64,000 bases of DNA from Himantopus leucocephalus (taxonomy: Eukaryota > Chordata > Aves > Charadriiformes > Recurvirostridae), in assembly GCA_003993805.1 (NCBI GenBank), contig RSEF01000004.1, positions 20,587,437 to 20,651,436 on the forward strand. Direction: 5' to 3'. The position numbers and the translations under genes are program-made. Within the stretch, counting starts at the first letter, position 1, and each line of letters begins with the position of its first letter. The notes below the pieces were generated by a model. That model made no database searches. It was not told the origin of the DNA and worked only from the letters and a program-made list of their open reading frames with translations. Positions 47,001 to 59,000 of this stretch are shown in pieces.

Positions 47001-50000
47001 TCTGCAAGCACTCTGACCGCACTGCCTGATGTGGCACAACCCAGCAAAAATGTGTGTGCGCCGGAGCAAGAGACTTTTGAATCCAAACTGGCGGCCGAAA
47101 CGAACTGCAGAGCCCTGAAGAAACATGAATTTTCACTGTGAGTTACATAGATCAAATAATAATTAACTGTGCAAACACAGCTAATACATAAATAGAAAAA
47201 GGCGGTTTTGGTTGAAGTGGCAGGTTTATAGTGTATGTCTAATGACACGGAGAACAATGGCCAGTGAGTTAACACAGCTAACCGGGTGCTCTATAATCCA
47301 ATTTCAGGCAGGACTGATACCGCATGTCACTGAGCGTTCTGCAAATATTAACCCAACGGTGTGAAGCAGGCTGGGCACCGGGTGCTGCTGCTGCTGTGCT
47401 TGGGGGCTGCCGGGGGGTCGGCCCCTTCAGGGGGTGCCCGCAGGCCCTCTGGCACCCCGGGTGCTCTGTCTGCTGCGGACACTGGGGCAGACTGGGGGGC
47501 AGGTGGTCTGGAGGAGGGTGACCCCTGTGCTGGCAGGTGATGGAGGGGGGTGATCCACCCTTCCTGGGAGCGATCCGGGGTGGGTCACCCCTCGCCCCTG
47601 AGAGCTGATGGAGGGGGGTGATCCACCCTTCCTGGGAGCGATCCGGGGGGAGGTCAGCCCTCGCCCCTGAGAGGTGATGTCAAGGAGGAACCATCACTTT
47701 TGAGAGGTGATGCGGGTGGGCGACCCACCGCATCCCCCTTGGGCAGCAACCTGGGGTGGCGACCCACCGCCCTGGGAGGCGATCCGGCTTGGGGGACTGC
47801 CCCGGGGACCCCTCGCCCGGTGCTCCCCCCTCCCCCCCCCCGCCGCCGTCGGTGCGCCCGTGGCTGCAGCGCTCGGCACCCCCCGGCGGGGTCCCCGCTC
47901 CGCCGCCGGTTGCGGGGGTGTGGGGGGGGGATGTGTGAGTTTGTGGCGGTGCGGGGGACTCCCGGTGCGGTTCCCGCGGCGGGAGGGGCGTACCGCGGCG
48001 GGGGCGGCCCCGCTCCTCCCCCGTGGGCGGTGGCGGGGCCGCGGCGATTTTAGGCGGCGGCGGCGGCGGCACGGCCGAGCCGTGCCGTGCCGTGATGCCG
48101 TCGGGGGCCGCGCTGCTGGCGCTGGCCGCGCTGCTCTGCGCCGCCCCGCCGCCCGGTCCCCGCGGGGCGACGGCGACGGCGGCGGCGGCGACGGTGGTGT
48201 GGACCGCCTGGCTGAACGTGTCGTGGGAGGACAGCGCGAACGAGAACCGGAGCGGTTGGGAGGCGAGCGAGAGCGGCCTGTACGGGCAGGACTCGCCGGT
48301 GCAGGCGGCGGCGGGGGTGCTGGTGCTGCCCGACGGCCGCGACTCCTTCAACGCCTGCAGCGCCCGCACCAACTTCAGCGGGGCCCCCCCGCCGGGCGGC
48401 GGCGGCGGCGGCTCCCCGGGCTGGTTCGCCCTCATCCAGCGCGGCGGCGGCTGCTCCTTCGCCGACAAGATCCGGCTGGCGGCGGAACGCGGCGCCGCCG
48501 CCGCCGTCATCTACAACTACCGCGGCACCGGCAACGAGGTGCTGCCCATGTCCCACCACGGTGAGCCGCCGGGGGAGCCCTGGAAGGGTCCCCGCGCTGG
48601 GAGCGGTCCCTTCCATCCCCTCTGTAGGGTGGGAGAGGAGGGCAGGGTTTGGGGTAACCCCCGGGTGCGCAGCCCCGGCTCTGATGCTCAGTACGAGACT
48701 GGAATTTCTTTCTGGCTCTCCTGCACAAGCAGAGTTTCTGCCCGGACGAGGCGCTGCTGTTGTTGGGTTTTCTCTGATTAATGAGTAACGATGTCTGTCT
48801 GATAGCCGAGGGTGCTGTTGGGGGCTGCGGGCGAGCAGGCGGCTGCCGGTGCTTTCTGGGCTGGGTGGACTGGGCACTGGCCGCGGGTGTGCGTGGGGGG
48901 ACGGTGGGAATAATGTCTCCAGTTTGTTTGGCTTTCTGGCAAGACCAGGTACCTGCCCAGAGTTGATGGATGCTGGCTTTCTTTTAAAGCCCGTGTTCTG
49001 CGGAGGTGATTCGGGCTCTGAAATAGGCTGGGGTTCCACGCTGAGGCAGAGTTTTTCCCCATGCCCTGCACACTAACCAGCGCGCAAGTAGGCAGAGCGT
49101 GAGACTCTTCCGTACGTAACTTTTCACCAGCAAAATGCCACTTCTGATGCAACCTTTAAAGGTTGTTTCCATTTTGCAGAGGCTGATGACAGCCCCTCTT
49201 CTCTTGCTATAGAAAGCCTCCTACTTACCAGCAGTGGGTTTTGTGTTTGGGTTTTTTTTTCCCCCCTCCCCGAACTGCCCATCTTTCAAATAAAGAATGA
49301 GATTTGGCTGGATTTCAGGCTGTGTTTCCTGAGAAACAGCCCTGGGCTGAAAGCTGTGTAACTGCCTTCTGGTCCCAGCAGGAGCAGGTGCCCTGCCTGC
49401 GGCGGGGCAGGGTGAGCTGGCTCTGGTGGCCCTGTCCAGGCAGGGTGAGCTGGCTCTGGTGGCCCCGTCTAGCCCTCGGCTGTTGGGATTGATGCTCGCA
49501 CACCTCACAGGTGTGGTGGTATGCTGCTAAGTGGCGCTGTTTTGGGAAGCCACATCTTCTGGAGAGAAATACGACAGTGAGAATGGATAGTCAGTCTTAA
49601 AGCTTTGGTTCAAAAAATAATTATATCCTTGCTGCACCCCTCTTAGAAAGGATGGAGAGGATTTCTGTCTGTTAGCAGTGGAGTTAAATGGTCTGGTGAG
49701 ACAAGGAAACAGTAGCTGCCTCTAGAGGTTTGTTGTGCACAATCGTAATGAGCTGTATGGCTGTCTGTACTCCGCTTTAAGAATTTAAAACATACAATCT
49801 GGATGGGCTCTGGCCTTTCTGAGGCAGAGCTTTACGTAATCAAATCATCTGATGATGAAGGCTATCGAGATCTGGCTGTCGCTGGGTGAGTTCCTCCTGT
49901 TGAACTGACAGTAGCATCCCTACCCCAAGCCCTGTTCCCTGTGTGCCCACCTAATCCTGCAGCTCTCGGAGGAGCTCCTTTGGGACTGCTGAACCTGTTC

Positions 50001-53000
50001 TTGGGGGGAAGGTATATGTGCTCCTGCCGCCTCCTCCGTCCCGGCCACTGGGAGACCTACAGCATCCGAACCTTGTTAGGAGTCGCCTCTCGAAATGAGA
50101 CATCTCCTCTCTGCAGGGTCTGCTCCAAGAGGAGCTTCCCCCTTTCCCATGCTGTCCTTAAGCTTTCTGCTGAGAGATTTATGTCAGAGTGGCTCTGGCT
50201 GTCCTGATTATCCTCTGTGATGGGTTATGGGCTCGAGGGCATGTTGAAACTTCACAGCTGAACTGTAGACAAACAAGCCAGGGACTTCTTGGAGAAGACA
50301 GCTTCTGTCAAACCGCTTATTTCATCTGCATTACTCCTCCTTGCCATGTCCTGCTACAATTACTGGGCTAAGCTTGTTGCTGCTGTTGTGTTTATTCTTT
50401 GTCCCTTGTCTAGTCCCTCACTTTCTCTCCCATTCCACGCTCCCTTTTCTTCCTCCCTGGACTTGAGTTATCTTTTTCTGTTGTCGCGGTGATCTGCGAG
50501 TCCCTGCTCTCGCCTCTTCCCACAGCGATACTCTTCCTTCTGCTTGCAGGGCTTTGGTGGCACGCTGTGCTTGGGCCACCCCTGCCCTGTGCCCCTGCTG
50601 GGAGCCAACGCTCTCCAGTCAAACTTGACAAACGTTGCAGGCTTTCAACACCACATGGCCAAGAGGAAGCAAACGACGTGTAATCAGCCTCATTCGTTTT
50701 GCCGAGTGTGGGATATTGCTTGTATAATGCTGACGAGATGTAGTGCTGTAGACTGAGCTCAAACTTAAGAGGTAAGAGCTGGTCATAATGCCCTTTGCTG
50801 AACTGCGCTTTGGGATGGCTCTCCTCTTCGGGCCTCTGGTGGTGGACCGCATTCTCTAACTCTTCTGGAGGCAGTGGCAAAGGTAGCCCTGCTCGTTAAT
50901 GAACGTTTTTTGTGCAACTACAACTCCTGCCGTTGCTGTAACGGCCAGAGCTGTGCTAACGGTGACTTCACAATCTGTGTTTCCTAATTGGCTTCATTTC
51001 TGCTTTAAGTGAGCCATCGTATGTTGTCAAGTGAAACCAAACCAGGCTGAGCACTTCCTCCAAGTGGAGGCAGTGGGAAGTAGTGGGAGCTGGTTTTGCT
51101 GGGGTGAGAGGGAGCTAAGCCTCAGGGCTTTCCCATCTCCTCCCGGCGTGGGTGCCTGGGGTAGCGTCTCTTCCCAGCGTGGGTGCCTGGGGTAGCGTCT
51201 CCTCCCAGCGTGGGTGCCTGGGGTAGCATCTCCTCCTGCCTGCGCTGCAGCAGTGCCGAGGGCTCCCCGCTCCGCAGCGGGGCACGGGAGCTGTCGTCTG
51301 CCTAGCAGAGAGGGAAGATCCCTATGGGTGGGCTTTGATAAAACGTATGGCCCAACATGCTTTTCTTTGCAGAACTTTGGTAGCAACAGAACGCAAAGTT
51401 ATTAACAGAAGCTTATCTGAAAGTACAGTTCTGGGGCTGTCAAGCTTGGCTTTTGAAGCAACTTTCTTGTTTAGAGACTTAAATGTGCCTGTACTTGACA
51501 GCGGTGTTTGTCCTGGTCATCCTGCTTCCAGAGACTTTTTTTTCTTACCATCATCATGTTTACTCTGATGAATTCTTTATTGCTTATATCGGTGCTCTGT
51601 GTGGAAACTTTTTTGTGTGTCAACTTAAAAAACAAACAAAAAAACAAAAACAAAACAAAACCCCAAAAACAAACCCCACACCAAAAAACCAAACAGCCCT
51701 GGTAATAAAAACAACAGAACACAATAAATAGCCAAATCAGATATGACCAAATCCTGCCTAATCGTCTCCAACACATAGAATGTCAAGGATTTATTGGAGT
51801 CCAAAGTAATATTTACTTTGTACTTTTATAAGCACAAAACTGTATCAATTAGCAAACTTGAGTTTTAACTGGGCTCATTTGAAGAAGATGGTACCTCTCT
51901 GTGGCAGGCTGAGCAGGGTTTCAAAGTACAGTTCTGTGTGCTTATAGTTGTACCTCTCTGTAATCTGTATTGACCTTCTGCAAAAGACATTTGATTGGAG
52001 AAAAAGAGCAGCACGCGGGGGGAAAAAGTGCACAAGGAGAGTTGGTTTGTTTTAAAGGTGGACCTTGACTTAAGGTAGAACCAGGCTGTTGGGTGGCTTT
52101 GGGGTCGGCATATGGTGGTAACCATGGAAAGTGTTCTTTGGTGTTAAGTATTTCCCTGTGGCTGGTAAAGAAGGATTCTTTGCAGGTCGGAAAGCTATTG
52201 TGATAATTTTCTTTGGTTTCCCTCTTGTTGTGTAACTCTAGCCTTGAGAAGCACATCACCTGATCTGCAGAGGGCTTATTCTGGGGGGAACACAGCTAAA
52301 TAATTCTGGCTGAAACAGTAACAGCGTGTCTCCGGCTAACAAGATCTGGTTCAAGTGTAAACCTGCATCAACAGGTGAAAGGGGAAGGAAAGGTTAAATA
52401 TGTAGCGCTGCCACTTAACTTGTTCTGCAGGAATTTCACTGAGGTGAAGGCTAATCACCATATGCTTAGAAGAAATAGCGTATGACAAAAGTGTATAATT
52501 GTGCTCTGCTCCCACTTTGTGTGAGGCATGATCTTTAGAAGCAAGCTAAAACTTTGCCCTGATATCAGAAGGCTGATGTGACCTGTAAAACTCTTGCTGT
52601 TAAAGACTGAGACAGAACAGTAGTCCCAAGGCAGGCTGTGCTGAGGCTTTGTGAATGTTGTGTAAACAAATAGTGCACCTTTCCTTTTTCGGTGAGTGCT
52701 GAGCACATCCGAGGTGAGGAATGGGGATGCAAGGTCTAATTAATGTCACTTGCTGGCCCGTGTTCCCTGGCCGTGGCCTCTGCAGATCGTTTAGCCCTTC
52801 CTACCAGCAGCTCCTTGCTGAGAAGGAACTTGAACGGACCCCCTGTGCCTGGATCGTGTTTGCAGTCCGTAGTGCCTGGCGTTCGTGGCTCTCCGAGTGT
52901 GAGAATAGCTATTTGGTATGTACGTGCTGCAACTTTTGTCTTTATGGGCTCAATTCAGTTCTGGCTGCCCGGTTTAGAGGAAGCTGATGTCACAGCTATA

Positions 53001-56000
53001 GCGGCATTCAGACAACCGCCCGCGGTACGTGGAGTCTGGCTGATGACCCCCATCTCCCACCGTCCTGTGGTGGAGGTGTGACAGTGAGTTGGGATTGCCC
53101 CCAGCACAGAGATCTGTGAGCAAGCGTGAGGGGCACTGAGAAGCAGGGTAGGCTAATTGGTGCCACTGACAGCTTCTGATCCCTGCGCTTGCTCTTTTTG
53201 GTCCAATTTAGGTACCTCGGTGCCATGGAAAACTGCAGGGGGTGCACCAACCTGTAGATAGCCTGGAACAGGTCTGTGAAGTGCCCTTGCTCTTTAGGTG
53301 TACTGGGGTGCTGAAGTGTGAAAGGATGAATTAAAATCCTAAGTGACAGCTGTGGTAGCAGAGGCGTCATTGTGTGGGACATACGGCCCTAAAACAATGA
53401 CAGTGCTCTTTGCCCCCAGTCTTAAATGTGCCAGCGAGCGAAGAGCGGTAGGGCTGTATCAAATGTCACCTGTCGTCTTTCTGCAGACAGATGCCTTCTG
53501 GCTTACACTGTGCTGATTTATGTTATTTTGTCATTAGCTGTCTCAAACTTGTTTCCAGCGAGCACTTAGCTGCTATGAGTGTGTTAAGAGCAAGGGATAC
53601 ATCAGCTGTGAGCTCAATCTCATTTGAAGAGGGTGAGCGATTTACTAAATCAAAACTGCTGAAAGCTGTTGAGTAAATTCAGCAAAGAGTTTTCATTAGG
53701 CAACGTTGCTCACTGTTTCTCCAGAGGCTTTTAGGTGCTGTTTGGTACGTTGAAAGATGATAGTTTACTCTTGCAAGTGCTACTGAGCAAACAGCATGGG
53801 AAGAGAGCTGTCCTACGGATCTCCTTCATCTCAGTGCCCTTAAGTGCACTGTCTTGGCTGCTGTTTTAAAGGATGATTTCATGTTCTAAATGTTCTAAGA
53901 TTTAGGGCCTGGCAGCATTTACAGAAGTCTCAAAGGCTCAGAAAGAAAAAAAAAAAAAAGAAAAAACGGCTGGTAATTGTTGTATTCACTTGGCGAATAA
54001 TAACTTTGAGCACTATTTAAACTAAATAGAGCGCAGGGTGGTTTCCACCTCCCCTGGGCACCCATGGAAACTCATGTCATGTAAAACTACATTTGGTCTT
54101 GATGTGCTCGTTTAGACACCCAGCCTGTTTGGTGAAAGATTCCCCACACTTCCTAGTGTGGAAATCTTCCTTATCCACGTTAACTGTTGGGTGGCTGATC
54201 TTGGAGGCCAACCTCACCAAAGAGTCTCCCTAGACACGCATGGGTGGTAGTTCCCAAGTGGTGTAGTCCCATTAATAAATGTCGTGTTGGTGAGGAGCAT
54301 ATGGTGGTATGTGTTTCCAGGCAAAGACTGCTGTGGGCATGAGTTCTCCAAAACAGGTGTTTTTGTGCAACACAACCACCAGTTAGCAGGGAGTTTCTCT
54401 GCTTCCTTTTCTTCTGTCCTTACCGTGCTGAGGATCTTCTAAGTCTCTCTGTCTCATCTTTAAATTTCATGCAATGCTCCTTCCCCCGCCCTCTTTTTTA
54501 AATTTTCTTTTTAAAGCTCTGGCTATTGCTTCCTGCCCCTGAGTACTCCTGCCAATTTTTGCAGCTTTTTCAAGTATCTTGCTGTCGAATGTTTACCTCT
54601 GTACTTTGAAAGACTTGTATGTTGAGGAGGAAGAGATCAGGCGTGGTGCCAGCTGCCAAGTAAAGCAAGCTGGAAGTAGATTTCATTAAGCTTAAGTGAT
54701 AGTGTGAGCAAGAAGACAGTTCAGTCAAAAAGCTGGGGTCATAAGGGGCTGTTGCTTTAAATAGCTGCAGAGTAGCCTGGAAGTGAGCAACTCTTTTTAT
54801 CTTGGTGCCAGGTAATGTTTGAGGTGGAGAGCGTGCAGAGCAGGAGGAGGGGGAGGGACGAGCCTACCTACATGCCAGTTTATCCAGGCTTAAATTGCTC
54901 CTGGCACTAGGAGCTCAGTCACCCTCCCCTCTTGCAAAGGGGAGAGCTTATCGCAGGGCAATAACGGCGCGAGGATGACGTTTCCCCGGACAGTGTCTGC
55001 GGTGGAGGATGAGCGCCGGGATGGGTGTTCCTCGGTCGGACCTGCGTTCCTGATAAGACTTGGCCTTGCGCATGTGGATGAAAGCAATCATTACTTTTTT
55101 TGTCAACATTGTACCATTGATGAGAGCAGAGCTAGCGCGTGGGCGTCTGGTTTCATAGTGCTCCTCTGGGGCTGGGCATAGCCCTCGCGTCCGTAGCGTG
55201 GTGTGGTGCTGAGACACAATGGCTTTTGTGTGCAGCGCTGGCCCTTCGTCCGAGGTGAATTACATCATGTCCGTAATAGCGGCTCAGTCTGTGTATGCTG
55301 GTCGTTTATTTTGCCTTCTGCTGTAACAGATAACAGTAAACTTGTACCAGCCTGTTCGATAACCACCGGAAATCCCCTGTTTCTTACTATTTCGATACAG
55401 TGAGATAAGCAATATTCAAAATGTTATGTCTTACACTTTTTTTTTTTTAAACCTGAAAGACAGTATATCAAATATTCTTCTTACGCGCCTGAAGAGCCAG
55501 GTGTGGTAATCCGGTAGGAAATTGTTGGAGAATCAACTGACAGTGTCTTTCATGTTAAAGTAGAGGAGACGGCTTGATCTCCTGCTGCCTTTCTGCTGAT
55601 GTTGGGGGCTGGAGGGATGCCAGGGGAATACTACTAGCTCCTTTGACTACGGCTGAAGGCACAGCTAGTGCTGATCTTCTCTGCTGCCAGCACCGTATCA
55701 TGTAGCTAAAAGACCCAGCCACTGTCTGACCAAGGCCGGGGTTTGTATTTCATCTCCCGAAAGAGTCTTCAGATAGTGATTCTGCTGTGGCTAAGGAGAG
55801 CCTGTCCTTTCCTTGAGAATTCAAACTCTGACGTCTGCTTTTTGCTCTTCTTTTTGTGCATGAAGCAATCAAAATCAAATGTAATTTCCATTCTGCTTTT
55901 TCTGAGCGCGTGGCTTATGTGGTGGTCAGCTGGGGCTCTATATAGCTGCGGAAAGGGGGTGTGATGGTTATTGCTGTGGTACTTTGAACAGTTCCGGTGT

Positions 56001-59000
56001 GACTGCATTCTCTGAAGACTTCTCTGCAAGATCATACAAGCTCTTTAAAAACAAAATGCTTCATCCTGTAGTAGTTCTCTGGCAGAACTTACTCAGCTGT
56101 AGCAGAATGCCTGCAGCCTTTAATCTGTTAATAATTGCATCCTTCATTTCTCAGTCCTCTTAAAGCATGCAGAGAAAACAGTTCATGGGTTGTCTGCTGA
56201 ATCGCTGTTTAATTCCTTTGTAAAACAAAAAAGGTGATCCTTTTTTTTAAAAAAAAAAAATAAATTTCTTAGTTTATCTGGACTCACTCTGCCACTGTGA
56301 TATTAAAGAACTTCTGATCAGGTGGCCATGGCTAGGCTGTCAGGAAACCTCTTCTACACAGGGAAAGATAACGTTTAACTTTCAGATAGGATTACCGTAC
56401 CCTTTCCTTCCCCTTCCAGTGACTTCTGTGAAACTGTTTCTCTTCAATATTAAAACCCCAGTTGAATCCTAAGGAAAATTCAGTGTCGGTTGGATATTAG
56501 GTTAAAATATTCTTGAAATGGATTGCTGATACCACCAAGACCAAGGGCTGTTGGCGAGCAAACCCAGGCGAGGCGTTAGGCAAGCGGCAGGGAGAGCTGT
56601 NGGGGAGAGCTGTGCTGGTTCCTGGGGTGAGGAAGCCGGGCTGTGCCATGGCAGACGCGTTGGGTTGCACAAGGCGCTCTCCGGACAATGTGACATACTA
56701 CTGGCANAGGGAGAGCTGTGCTGGTTCCCGGGGTGAGGAAGCCGGGCTGTGCCATGGCAGACGCGTTGGTTGCACAAGGCGCTCTCCGGACAATGTGACA
56801 TACTACTGGCAAAACTCTGGGTGCTTAATTTCACTCTGCTTAAAGATGATGCAAAGCTTCGGACTTTCAGAAAGGGGGAGAAAAATGACCAAATCTGAAA
56901 CGATGGAGCTTGCGTGTGGCATGCTAGCTTTTTCCTTGTTCTGAAATAGCCTGCCTACTTACCATTATCCCTTCTTTCTTAAAAATGCCTATAAAACTAT
57001 TGCCTTCTTCAAACGCTTTCACCAAACTGTTGTAGCTAGGTCTCCTCCCAAAGGGGAAGGGGTCCCATCATGCTGTTTTATAGCCCGTTCTTGGTTAAAT
57101 GGTGATAAAGACGTTAGAGGGGTTTGGCTTTTGCTATCCAAGAAAATAAAGATTGATAGAATTTTCCTCAGGTTACACTGAGGCCTTTAAACTGAAGTGA
57201 AATGGTCTTTTGTGACTTAACTGAAGCTGAATTTGGTTGGTTTAAAGCAAGTTTAAACAATGCAAAACAGTTCCAACACCTGTAAGAGCTGAGAAACCCA
57301 TTTTAAGTGAGGCTTAGAGGAGCTGGCTCGGAGCTGGAGTTCTCGAGTTGGCTTCCATGACATGCAAAGCTGTCAAACAGCTGGAAGTTAATTATTCACT
57401 GCAAAAAGCCTTGCCAGGGCCTCACAAGAGTCTGAAAAACATACAGGGCGTTTGTCAGTGTCACCTCAGAGTATTGCACAGAGAGAATGTTAAATATTTC
57501 TCGTAGGCTGAATTAATGTTCTCTGCGGTGTTAGGTGGGGTATAAGTCAGTGGTAGAGGAGGGGAAAGTGTACAGAGATGGCAAGTTTCAGAACTGAATT
57601 AGTTGCTTAAGTTTTGAAGGCGCATGGTGTTTTCCGTTAGGTACTAGTGTATTAGACCTTGAAACGGGCTGCACCAGAAAAGAGCGCACGGTGGTAAAGC
57701 TGGTGGTGTGGGTAGCAGTCTGAGCCGCTTCAGTTTTCTTGGTTATGAAACTCAAGTGGTAAATAAGAAACATGGTATTACAATAAAGATTCCTTACATT
57801 CAAACACTGAAAAAGGTTTCCTTAAAAGTAAACTTTTTTTTTCTAGCAGTTAATTAGCTGGGGAACTTAAATACGGCCTTTGTAACTTGAGGGGGGGGTT
57901 TGCTAACACAGCAGGGGTTTAAATTACTGGAGGTGTTCTCTTTCCTCCCCTTTCCAGGTTGTGCTTCAGTCTTATTAAATGCACAATGCAAAAGCTACAT
58001 TAAGATTAACACAGGGGCAAAGCTTGCTTTTTTTTTTTTCCCCTAACATCTGGAAGAAAAGGCAACGGGCTGAAAGTGCAACGGTGCAGTTTGACTTCAG
58101 CCTGGTTGGAGCTCTGAGGAGGAGCAGCGTGCACAGAAAAGCCCCTTTCCTCCTCTTGAGCTGGCTGCCGTGCGTGGAGCGGCTTCAACTTGTAGGAACC
58201 TGCACCGGAGCGTCCAGGAGGCAGGATTTTACCCTGGAAAACACACTGCTATAGCAACACCCTGCTCCCCTCGGGGGAAGATTTGCTTATGAAAGCTGTC
58301 TGGGAAGGGATGGTTGCTGTGAACGGGTGAAGCGTAGGCAGTGCCCTGCGCTGGTTCTGATGTTCTCGTGCAGTGGGTGGCTCAACTGCAGGGCTGGAGA
58401 TGCAGGACTCGAGGGATAAATTTTAATTACGGTTAAGGTAGCATTCAACTTTCATCCCAGGTGAGGAAATCTGGCTGTACGTTTACGCACAGAGCTAGCA
58501 GCTGTGCTCTTGGAGGGCTGCTGGGCCTTCCTCTGCTCCCCACAAGCACAGACTTCAAGTCAAGACCACAAGCAAGCTCGGTTCACCACTGCAGAGTCCT
58601 GTGGGCACAACTTTCTTGTAAGTCTGCATGCTGTGCCTCTCGTCTCTGGGCTTTTAAATCTTAGTCTACTATATTTATTCCACCTTGAGTGCTAGTGTAG
58701 CTCCCTTGTAAAGTTTTATTTTCTCTTTCCGTATTATAGAAAGGCTTTAACGGTAGTGAGTTTTTGGGGCTGGGCAGAAAGCCTTCACACGTAGCCTCCG
58801 ATTACTGCAAAACATGGTGCGTTCCTTAATCTCTGAATCTCCTTGACACTTGGTGAATTCCAGACCACCTGGAAGCTGTACTATAACTACCTGGAAGGGT
58901 GGACAACTTCAACGGGTGCCAACAATTTCACTGTAACCCTCAGAAAAACCTGCTTGTAGTGTTTGTAGAAGTTGTAATTGTACTTGTAATATGCCTGGTA

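Larger units (their letters stand above)
35083..48094 (+). other. RNF128: RNF128 intron after exon 1a, up to the exon 1b promoter
   Basis: About 13 kb of intron. Recognised contents: a 24-nt T run next to a single N (35492), a + strand CR1 fragment (39236-39556), a 100-N gap (45010-45109), a 26-nt duplication around a single N (46834), and GC-rich tandem repeats leading into the CpG island. ORFs of 100-180 codons here show no recognisable domain and were not called. Confidence 0.75.
47380..48640. promoter_or_regulatory. RNF128: CpG island at the RNF128 exon 1b promoter
   Basis: A sharply GC- and CpG-rich block surrounds exon 1b. It includes a long C run near 47823-47841 and a GGC repeat at about 48050-48070 in the presumed 5' leader. 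No TATA box is apparent. This is the likely broad promoter of the long RNF128 isoform. Long ORFs on both strands here are composition artefacts. Confidence 0.85.

Noticed and set aside
48050..49039. 329-codon minus-strand ORF, and neighbouring long ORFs, around RNF128 exon 1b
   Set aside because: Same cause: GC-rich composition antisense to a real exon, with no recognisable motif.
56513..56944. 143-codon ORF running through the single Ns at 56601 and 56707
   Set aside because: The frame exists only because of ambiguous bases and a probable assembly duplication.
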